From Gammaproteobacteria bacterium (GTDB lineage Bacteria > Pseudomonadota > Gammaproteobacteria > Steroidobacterales > GCA-2729495): DNA of 7,495 nucleotides. Below are positions 1-5,458 of the stretch, one piece after another. The notes under the pieces were generated by a model that was not told the DNA's origin, did no database searches, and saw nothing but the letters and a program-made list of their open reading frames with translations. Made by a program: the position numbers and the translations under genes. Within the stretch, counting starts at the first letter, position 1. Each line of letters starts with the position of its first letter. The stretch is from the NCBI GenBank assembly GCA_023150055.1, contig JAKLLP010000094.1, forward strand, positions 389-7,883, given 5' to 3'.

Positions 1-521
1 CCGAGGTCCTCAACGCCTTCGCGTATACCTGCGGCTTCTCGGTCTGCGCGGCGCTCGCCGGGGCGCACGTGACCTCGCTCGATCTGTCCCGGAAATACCT
101 CGACTGGGGCCGGCGCAATTTCGAATTGAATGGCCTCGATCCGGCGGATCACGATTTCATCTACGGCGACGCTTTCGACTGGCTGCGGCGGCTCGCGCGG
201 AAGCGGCGCTGTTTCGACCTCGTGGTGCTGGATCCGCCGACCTTCTCGCAGTCAAAGGCAAGCGGCAGCTTCCGCGCCGAGCATGACTATCCGCGCCTGG
301 TCTCGGCCGCCATGCCACTGCTCCGGCCGGGCGGGGTGCTGCTCGCCTGCGCCAACGCCGCACGGCTCACCGCGGCTGCCTTCGGCGAGACGCTGCATGC
401 CGCGGTCGGGGCGGCCGGCCGCCGGGTCGAGCTGGAGCATTTCGCGCCGCAGCCGCCCGACTTCCCGGTGACGCGCGATGAGCCGGGACACCTGAAGACC
501 TTCTGGCTACGTGTGCAGTGA
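1..521 (+). CDS. Class I SAM-dependent methyltransferase, RlmI/RlmK type (3' part)
   Basis: This is the C-terminal part of a methyltransferase cut by the left edge; the frame is open from base 3 and gives 172 residues ending at a TGA. Numbering from there, the SAM-binding motif I is [11 protein letters not shown] (2-12). The acidic residue of motif II is Asp27 in TSLDLS, and LDPPTF (76-81) is the motif IV/substrate-base segment. A Gly-Gly turn (110-111) is followed by LLACAN (113-118). The family (Methyltrans_SAM, which includes RlmI and the RlmK half of RlmKL) methylates 23S rRNA. The segment around LSRKYLDW and DPPTFSQSK resembles RlmK (m7G), whereas Cys116 lies where RlmI (m5C) has its motif VI cysteine, so the exact base target is unresolved. 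The N-terminal RNA-binding part is outside the window. A GTG at 69 falls inside motif I and is not the real start. Fold confidence is high; substrate confidence is low. Confidence 0.9.
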   Translation, partial: EVLNAFAYTCGFSVCAALAGAHVTSLDLSRKYLDWGRRNFELNGLDPADHDFIYGDAFDWLRRLARKRRCFDLVVLDPPTFSQSKASGSFRAEHDYPRLVSAAMPLLRPGGVLLACANAARLTAAAFGETLHAAVGAAGRRVELEHFAPQPPDFPVTRDEPGHLKTFWLRVQ

Positions 522-545
522 GACGCGGCCGGTCCATGACACCTC

Positions 546-550
546 GGAGA
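546..550 (+). promoter_or_regulatory. Ribosome binding site of the flavoprotein gene
   Basis: GGAGA ends five bases before the ATG at 556. It decides the start: the same frame is open back to a GTG at 511, but that codon overlaps the end of the methyltransferase gene and would add 15 residues ahead of the flavodoxin-fold first strand. Confidence 0.6.
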
Positions 551-555
551 AACGC

Positions 556-1338
556 ATGAAGACCCTGATACTGAGCGCCAGCCCGCTGGCCGAGGCCAGC
601 GTGACCTGCCGTCTCGCCACCCGCCTTGCGCGCAGTCTTTTCCCGGACGGCGAGCATCGGGTCGTGCATCTCGCCGAGGCCGGCCTGCCGCCCTGTGACG
701 GTCGCCTCGAGGTCATCACGGAGGGCGAGAACAGCACCGGCTACCTGCCGGCCTTGCGCCCGGTGCACGACGCCATGCACTGGGCGGACGTGGTCATTTT
801 TGCCTCACCGGTACACAACTTCACCGTGTCGGCACTTCTGAAGAACTTCATCGACCTCATGGTCTTCGAATCCCACCGGCCGAGCTTCATGGGCAAGAAG
901 GCCCTGCTGGTCGCCACCGCCATGGGCGCCGGCCAGGAGAAACTGTTCAGTTACCTGCAGGAGGTCGTGCACAGCTGGGGATTCTGCGTCGTCGGCAGGC
1001 TCGGCGCGGCGACCAGCATGCTGGAGGAGCCCTGGTACGAGGCGAAACTGCGCGCGGCGATCTCGCGGCTGCGAACGCGGGTGCTGCCGGCCCTCGCAGA
1101 GCCCCGGCCGCGCGTCGGACTGCGCGACCTGATCGCCTTCCGCGTCTGGCGCCTGGTGGTGGAGATCAACCGCGACAATACCCCGATCGACCACGCCTAC
1201 TGGTCCGAGCGCGGCTGGCTCGATGCCGAGTACTACTTCGACTGCCGCTCGGCCGCACCTGCGCGCTGGCTCGCCGGCCTGATCGCGGCGCTCGTCCGCT
1301 ACACCATCGTCCATCGCAGACTCAGGCCCGTGACCTGA
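556..1338 (+). CDS. NAD(P)H-dependent oxidoreductase / FMN reductase, flavodoxin-like fold
   Basis: This is a 260-residue protein starting at an ATG with a good ribosome binding site. The N-terminus MKTLILSASPL (1-11) is the first beta strand and phosphate-binding loop of the flavodoxin-like fold. ASPVHNFTVSALLKNFID (83-100) is the characteristic second flavin-contacting segment of NADPH-dependent FMN reductases and flavodoxin_2 proteins. KKALLVATAMGAGQ (114-127) forms the next strand and loop. Such enzymes bind FMN in the cytoplasm and reduce quinones, nitro compounds or iron complexes with NAD(P)H; the substrate cannot be read here. After the fold, about 75 residues (from about 186) form an extra C-terminal region rich in Trp, Tyr and Arg, including YWSERGW and a short hydrophobic stretch WLAGLIAALV (238-247) too short and amphipathic to call a membrane segment. 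The gene follows the methyltransferase by 34 bp and may be co-transcribed with it. It converges on the leftward genes, with 22 bp between stops. Confidence 0.85.
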   Translation: MKTLILSASPLAEASVTCRLATRLARSLFPDGEHRVVHLAEAGLPPCDGRLEVITEGENSTGYLPALRPVHDAMHWADVVIFASPVHNFTVSALLKNFIDLMVFESHRPSFMGKKALLVATAMGAGQEKLFSYLQEVVHSWGFCVVGRLGAATSMLEEPWYEAKLRAAISRLRTRVLPALAEPRPRVGLRDLIAFRVWRLVVEINRDNTPIDHAYWSERGWLDAEYYFDCRSAAPARWLAGLIAALVRYTIVHRRLRPVT

Positions 1339-1360
1339 GGACGGTGGTCTGTGGACGCCG

Positions 1361-1870
1361 TCAGGATCCCCTCGGGACGGCCGGACCGATCCGGCTGATG
1401 CCGCCCGGAATGCTGAAATCCCGCCACACCCGGATCTTCCCGTCCTTCACCAGGAAGTATCCGGCCACCTGGAATGTCATGTTGCGTTTTTCTTCCGAGG
1501 CGAAGAAGTAGTCGATCCGCTCGTTGATGACCAACGGGCCGATGGCGTGCGAACGCAGGATCTCCCAGCGAACCTCCCGCATGCTCGCAAGGAAGCCACC
1601 GAGCTCCTTCTCGAACGCGGCATGCCCGACTATATCCGGCCGACCCTCGAACATCTGGTAAACGATGTCCTCCGACAGGTAGGGCAGGAGCTTGCCGACG
1701 TCGCGCGCCGCCCAGGCCGCGCAGAACTCGTTGACCAGCGCCTCGTTCTGCTGCTCGAGAGGCGTGCGCGCCGGCGCGCCGCCGGCGGAATCGAGGCCTG
1801 CGCAGCCGGCGCTCGCGCCCGCTGCAGCGACCAGCCAGCGCCGCGAAATACCGCTCGTCACATCGCTCAC
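1361..1870 (-). CDS. SnoaL-like / limonene-1,2-epoxide hydrolase-fold protein with N-terminal export signal
   Basis: This 169-residue protein starts at GTG 1870, backed by AAGGAG six bases upstream. The N-terminus has a twin arginine (10-11) before a short hydrophobic Ala-rich run and Cys23 in SAGC. That pattern suggests a Tat substrate or lipoprotein, but the RR context lacks the full Tat consensus and the lipobox has Ser rather than Leu at -3. Residues about 36-160 form a SnoaL/LEH cone-shaped alpha+beta domain: a helix around residues 40-55, DIVYQMF (69-75), NERIDYF (116-122) and VWRDF (148-152). The Arg118-Asp120-Asp151 arrangement matches the Arg-Asp-Asp centre of limonene-1,2-epoxide hydrolase. 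Tyr71 matches the water-binding Tyr, but the Asn expected two residues later is Met73. It may hydrolyse an epoxide or be a binding or isomerase relative; function is not assigned. It lies 42 bp downstream of the glycosyltransferase and is probably co-transcribed with it. Confidence 0.8.
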   Translation of the reverse strand: MSDVTSGISRRWLVAAAGASAGCAGLDSAGGAPARTPLEQQNEALVNEFCAAWAARDVGKLLPYLSEDIVYQMFEGRPDIVGHAAFEKELGGFLASMREVRWEILRSHAIGPLVINERIDYFFASEEKRNMTFQVAGYFLVKDGKIRVWRDFSIPGGISRIGPAVPRGS

Positions 1871-1876
1871 GGGAGT

Positions 1877-1882
1877 CTCCTT
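1877..1882 (-). promoter_or_regulatory. Shine-Dalgarno site supporting the GTG start of the SnoaL-like gene
   Basis: On the minus strand the sequence reads AAGGAG, then six bases, then GTG at 1870. The strong match and ideal spacing favour GTG 1870 over the in-frame GTG at 1861, and keep the whole signal-like N-terminus in the protein. Confidence 0.65.
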
Positions 1883-1912
1883 GCCGGGTTTCTCTTCATG
1901 TCCACCGCACCC

Positions 1913-2707
1913 TCATCGACCCTGCCCCGGGCGATCGACAGCCTGCGGGTAGGCGTCGCGCAACTCCGCGCACACCGGAAACAATTGCGGCAGCAGGAAC
2001 GACGGGATGCGGTAGGCAGAATAACTGCGCGCCGTCGCGGTCGGGTGGATCCAGTGCAGGCACTCCCGCGTCGCGTAACTGGTGAACGACATGGAGTAGC
2101 CGCCGTTGATCCAGGACTGGGCGAAACGGGCGTCCTCGAACAGGCTGATATCGAGGTACGGCTGTGCGAGCGCGGGCTCGCGCCGGTAGAGGTAACTGAA
2201 GCCGTAGAACACCATGTACTCTTTGCCCGGCTCTTTCTCGCCGCTGAAATTCACCGTCGTGTAGCCATCCTTGGTCAACTCGTAGTGCCAGCCCCTGACC
2301 GCGGTGAGGTCGAGATAGCCGAAGAAGTCGCTGGCTGGCGCATACAGGAAGAATCCCGACAGCTTGAGCATGTCCACGCCCGTATGCCGCTGCACCTCGA
2401 GCATCCGCGCGAGATAATCCGGTCCGTAGATGTCGTCGTCGTCGAAATGCGCGATGAACGGTGCCCGCGCCGCCTCGATCATGGCGTTGCGCTTTGCGCC
2501 GATGCTGATCGGGTCGGGACTGTGCCGGTAGTGGACGCGGGGATCGCGCGCGGCCAGGCTTTCCATGTAGGGATCAGGGGCCGCGCTGTCGTCGAGGACA
2601 TGCCACTCCCAGTCGACCTTTTGCGACAGCACACAGTGCGCAATGCGCGGCATGAAACGCGCGCGATTACAGGTCGGCGTGATGATGCTGACGCTGGCAG
2701 CGGTCAT
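1913..2707 (-). CDS. Glycosyltransferase family 2 (GT-A fold)
   Basis: This 264-residue protein begins SVSIITPTCNRARF (5-18), the nucleotide-sugar-binding first strand of family 2 glycosyltransferases. Asp39-Asp40 lie in the usual uridine-contacting position. The metal-binding DXD site is the acidic run DDDD (89-92) in HFDDDDIY, and ED at 191-192 (LFEDARF) is the likely catalytic-base motif. It has no transmembrane segment, so it is probably a cytosolic or peripheral enzyme that transfers a sugar from a nucleotide donor; donor and acceptor cannot be told. The length fits a single GT-A domain. The ATG at 2707 lies directly before the first strand, and I see no clear Shine-Dalgarno sequence ahead of it, unlike its neighbours. 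It follows spoVR by 129 bp and precedes the SnoaL-like gene by 42 bp. No other polysaccharide or glycan genes are in the window. Confidence 0.88.
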   Translation of the reverse strand: MTAASVSIITPTCNRARFMPRIAHCVLSQKVDWEWHVLDDSAAPDPYMESLAARDPRVHYRHSPDPISIGAKRNAMIEAARAPFIAHFDDDDIYGPDYLARMLEVQRHTGVDMLKLSGFFLYAPASDFFGYLDLTAVRGWHYELTKDGYTTVNFSGEKEPGKEYMVFYGFSYLYRREPALAQPYLDISLFEDARFAQSWINGGYSMSFTSYATRECLHWIHPTATARSYSAYRIPSFLLPQLFPVCAELRDAYPQAVDRPGQGR

Positions 2708-2756
2708 GAAGTCGGATATTAGCCGATACCGGTGGGCGGTCGGGTCTGGAACCCAG

Positions 2757-2829
2757 CTCGAAACTGCTGCGCGGTCGTGATCCAGCAGCTTTTCCTCACC
2801 CGGCTGAAGACCGCTCGCGACGTTTCGAG
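2757..2829. repeat. Inverted repeat in the spoVR-glycosyltransferase gap
   Basis: CTCGAAAC (2757-2764) and GTTTCGAG (2822-2829) are perfect 8-bp inverted copies. Between them GCGGTC (2771-2776) can pair with GACCGC (2809-2814), and alternatively CTGCTG (2764-2769) can pair with CAGCAG (2783-2788). The small CTGCTG hairpin is followed by TTT on the minus strand and CTTTT on the plus strand, both too short for a convincing intrinsic terminator. It may be a folded 3' end of the spoVR transcript, a regulatory leader for the glycosyltransferase gene, or chance in GC-rich DNA. Both stems are seen directly; the role is not established. Nothing else is visible in the gap (2708-2836) except an AT-rich hexamer near 2716. 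Confidence 0.3.
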
Positions 2830-2836
2830 ACAGGTT

Positions 2837-4204
2837 CTACGCCGATGGCGCTTCGATGACACGCGGCTCGCCGCGGCCGTCCACCGTCTCGAGTTTTACC
2901 GGGCGGCGCCAGATGCGATGCACGTAGTCGAGCACCTTCTCCGCGCGCTTGACGTCCAGCCCACGCCCGTCGGTCTCGTGCTCGTGGACGAGGTGCAGGG
3001 TACCGTCCGTCTCGACGTGCCTGACCACGATCGCAGGCGCGCCGAAATTGTACTTCGGGGCGAGAATGGCGTCGCGCAAGGCGTTGATGTCGCGGTCCAC
3101 CACCTCGATCGCGCCGTCCTTCGAGGCCTTGAAGCGGAACAGCTTCAGCTCCTCGGCGAGTTCCTCGGTCAGGTAGTTGCGGATGAAGCTGAAATCGTCA
3201 TCCTGCGACCGGATCTGCATGGCCTTCTCCATGCCGAGATCGTCGATGATCCGCTCCCACATGCAGAATCCCAGGTGGTAGGGATTGATCGCGAGCGAGG
3301 CCTGCCGGTCGGCGGCGTGGGGGCGGACGACATCGGAGTGCGTCTTGATGGCATCGAGGTACTCGCTCTGCGGTATGAAATCCGCTTCGCGCAGCAGCCG
3401 GGCGTGCCAGTACGAGGCCCAGCCCTCGTTCATGATCTGGCAGGCGAATACCGGGTAGAAATAGAACGACTCCTCGCGCACCGCGAGAAAGATATCGCGC
3501 TCCCAGCCCTCGAGCTCCGGGGCATATTGCGCGATGAACCACAGCAGATCGCGTTCGGGCTGCGGTGGCAGGCTGGCCCGCTGCCTCGGCTCGTGCTGCC
3601 GTGGCGGGCGCTCGTCTCCGGGAAGCTGGTGAAAGCGCTGGCGGAAGGTGTCGTCGTTGAACGCCGGGTCCTCGACGTATTCCGGATAGCGCTCGCGACG
3701 CAGCCCCCTGAAAGTGTCGATGTGGGCTTCCAGGGCGAGCGCGGCATCCAGGATCTTCTCGACGCGTTCCTGCCCATGCTCATCCATGGCGGCGCCGATC
3801 TGGCGCGCGTGGCCCGCCGCCTGATCGACGATGCGATAGCCGACTTCCTGCTGGCTGCGCTGGAACAACGCGTTGTTCCTGGAGAAATCCGCATGTCCCA
3901 GGACATGGGCCACGACCAGCGTGTTCTCCGGCACGCTGTTTCCCCTCGCGAGATAGGCCCGGCCCGGATTGCCCGGAAACACCACTTCAAACAACCGGGA
4001 ATGCCCCATGCGGTGCTGTATGAGCTGATAGATGTAGCGCACGCCGAACGACCAGTGCGGCATGCGCACCGGCAGCCCGTATACGGCGACCTCCATCATG
4101 AAGCTGTCCGGCACCTCTTCGAACTGCACCGGGTAATAGTCGAGCCCCTGCGCGCGGGCAAGCTCTTCCAGCTTCCGGCCGTAATTCTCGATAGTGCCTG
4201 CCAT
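2837..4204 (-). CDS. spoVR: SpoVR family protein
   Basis: This 455-residue protein starts at the ATG at 4204, preceded by GGAG with six-base spacing. The open frame continues 25 codons further upstream, but that stretch overlaps the preceding gene and lacks family features. SpoVR hallmarks are visible: the N-terminal IENYGRKLEELA helix, MPHWSFGVRY (48-57), VVAHVLGHADF (97-107) with His100 and His104, FYFYPVF (247-253), MNEGWASYWH (258-267), INPYHLGF (306-313) and a C-terminal DYVHRIWRRPV motif (426-436). The His/Glu clusters resemble a metal site, but no activity is settled for the family. In Bacillus SpoVR is needed for normal spore cortex; homologues are common in non-sporeformers. A Pro/Gln/Arg-rich stretch (197-217) looks like a flexible linker. 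No signal peptide or membrane segment is seen. It sits 25 bp after the VWA gene as the third member of the PrkA module. E. coli YcgB, from memory, is about 55 residues longer. Confidence 0.95.
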   Translation of the reverse strand: MAGTIENYGRKLEELARAQGLDYYPVQFEEVPDSFMMEVAVYGLPVRMPHWSFGVRYIYQLIQHRMGHSRLFEVVFPGNPGRAYLARGNSVPENTLVVAHVLGHADFSRNNALFQRSQQEVGYRIVDQAAGHARQIGAAMDEHGQERVEKILDAALALEAHIDTFRGLRRERYPEYVEDPAFNDDTFRQRFHQLPGDERPPRQHEPRQRASLPPQPERDLLWFIAQYAPELEGWERDIFLAVREESFYFYPVFACQIMNEGWASYWHARLLREADFIPQSEYLDAIKTHSDVVRPHAADRQASLAINPYHLGFCMWERIIDDLGMEKAMQIRSQDDDFSFIRNYLTEELAEELKLFRFKASKDGAIEVVDRDINALRDAILAPKYNFGAPAIVVRHVETDGTLHLVHEHETDGRGLDVKRAEKVLDYVHRIWRRPVKLETVDGRGEPRVIEAPSA

Positions 4205-4210
4205 GCGCTG

Positions 4211-4214
4211 CTCC
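4211..4214 (-). promoter_or_regulatory. Ribosome binding site fixing the spoVR start
   Basis: On the minus strand GGAG is followed by six bases and ATG 4204. It lies within the 25-bp gap between the two genes and supports ATG 4204 over the upstream in-frame ATG at 4279, which would overlap the preceding gene by 50 bp. Confidence 0.55.
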
Positions 4215-4229
4215 GTCGACCGCGGCCTG

Positions 4230-5402
4230 TCAGCGGGATTCCACGGCGACGTGCTCGCGGAAAAACGCGCGGATCGCATCCCAGACCGACTCGTTGGTCG
4301 TCAGCGCATAGGCGCCGATGGGGCTGCCGGCATCGGCGAGCGTCTTGAATATGGCGCCGGTTTCGCTGTCGAGCGCCCGCTCTTCGCTGGCCGGGGTCTC
4401 GACGTAGCCGACGAAACTGGCCCGTGAGGCCACTTCACGCAGGCTCGCCTCGGCGGCGTCATGGTCGTCCTTGAAGTTCTCGCCATCGGAGCCGTAGAAG
4501 AGATAGATGTTGTAGCGCGAGGGATCGTAGCGGGCGGCGATGGTGTCCTTCACCAGGGTGAACGCGGAAGAGGCCACCGTGCCGCCCGAGCCGCGCACCT
4601 GGAAGAACTCGCTCTCGTCGAACTCCCACGCCTTGACCGTGTGGGCTACGAACACCAGCTCCAGGTGCGTGTACTGCCGACGCAGCCCTTCCACCACCCA
4701 GAAAAAGAAAGTCTTGGCCAGCTGGCGATCCCTCTCCCTCATGCTCGAGGAGACATCCATGGCGAAGAACACCACCGCCTGGGTCGCAGGCTGCCGGCGC
4801 CGCACGAGCTGGCGAAAACGCAGGTCGTCGTCCGTGAAGGCCGGGCCCTGCGGATCGACGGACCGACGCTTGAGACTCTCCTTCAGCGAACGCCGCCGGT
4901 CCAGGCGGGAACGCACGCCGCGCCGGCTCCAGCCCTCGCGCCGGTATTCGTCGTCCTGCGTGACGCCGGTCTTCGCCTGGAGGTTGGGAAGCTGCAGCTC
5001 CTCCCACAGCCACTCGACGATGTCGTCGATCTTGAGTTCCAGCAGCAGCTGCACGCCACCCTCGTTGTTGCCGCCCTCGCCCTGTCCGTCGTCGCCCTGC
5101 TGCTGGCCGGGGGCGGCAAGCTGGTCGCCGGGCTTCACGTCTCCCTGGCCGGCACCGTCGACTTCGTCGGGTTCGCGCAGGCGGAAGCGGAAGTGCTCGA
5201 GGAAGCGCACCGGCACCTTCACCGTCCGGCTCCGGTCGCCACCGAGGATATCGGCATTGGCGAGAACCTCGGGCAGCTTCGCGCGCACCGCATGGCGCAC
5301 TTTCTCGTTGTGCCGCAACCAGTCGCGTGCCCCGCGCGAAAAAAGGTCGTACCAGTCCTGCCCGGCCTCGCTGCAGCCTGCGAATGTCGAGGGGTGTTCC
5401 AT
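4230..5402 (-). CDS. yhbH: DUF444 / YhbH-YeaH family protein with von Willebrand A domain
   Basis: This 390-residue protein starts at ATG 5402 with AGGA four bases upstream. The N-terminal part (about 15-75) carries the family's conserved GQDWYDLF and VKVPVRFLEHFRF segments. A low-complexity linker rich in Gly, Gln and Asp follows (82-116). LEELQLPNL-type sequence (134-141) precedes a basic stretch, then a von Willebrand factor A domain (about 205-385). Its metal-ion-dependent adhesion site looks complete: DVSSS (216-220) supplies the DxSxS triad, Thr275 in GSGGTVASS the third ligand, and Asp306 in GSDGENF the fourth. It is presumably cytosolic, with no signal peptide. VWA proteins of this kind typically work with an AAA+ partner, here PrkA, encoded 56 bp upstream; this pairing is inferred. 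The family is annotated as sporulation protein YhbH in Bacillus and YeaH in E. coli. The length is nearer to Bacillus YhbH, as I recall it (about 392), than to YeaH (about 427). Confidence 0.94.
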   Translation of the reverse strand: MEHPSTFAGCSEAGQDWYDLFSRGARDWLRHNEKVRHAVRAKLPEVLANADILGGDRSRTVKVPVRFLEHFRFRLREPDEVDGAGQGDVKPGDQLAAPGQQQGDDGQGEGGNNEGGVQLLLELKIDDIVEWLWEELQLPNLQAKTGVTQDDEYRREGWSRRGVRSRLDRRRSLKESLKRRSVDPQGPAFTDDDLRFRQLVRRRQPATQAVVFFAMDVSSSMRERDRQLAKTFFFWVVEGLRRQYTHLELVFVAHTVKAWEFDESEFFQVRGSGGTVASSAFTLVKDTIAARYDPSRYNIYLFYGSDGENFKDDHDAAEASLREVASRASFVGYVETPASEERALDSETGAIFKTLADAGSPIGAYALTTNESVWDAIRAFFREHVAVESR

Positions 5403-5458
5403 GGCTTCCTGCCGTCGTGTCCTCGGGCGTGAGTCCGTACGCCGCGTTCGTTCCGGGC

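Noticed and set aside
1334..1365. Hairpin between the convergent genes (CCT+GACGG pairing with CCGTC+AGG, 3-base bulge) as a bidirectional terminator
   Set aside because: The stem is short, bulged and overlaps both stop codons, and no T-run follows on either strand. It may be chance.
1547..2722. A 391-codon plus-strand open frame spanning the SnoaL-like and glycosyltransferase genes
   Set aside because: It crosses two well-supported minus-strand genes and the gap between them, with no recognisable domain.
2732..4348. A 538-codon plus-strand open frame opposite spoVR
   Set aside because: It is a shadow: the minus strand encodes a full SpoVR protein with all family motifs, and the plus-strand translation is rich in Val, Arg, His and Leu without any recognisable domain. 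High third-position G/C suppresses stops in this antisense frame.
4461..5432. Plus-strand open frames of 323 and 314 codons opposite the VWA gene
   Set aside because: The minus strand carries an intact MIDAS domain here; the plus-strand products are low-complexity Ser/Arg- or Leu/His-rich shadows.
5403..5458. GGCGT/ACGCC stem between prkA and the VWA gene as a terminator or processing site
   Set aside because: There are only five base pairs, no T-run and a GC-rich context; this is not above what chance gives.
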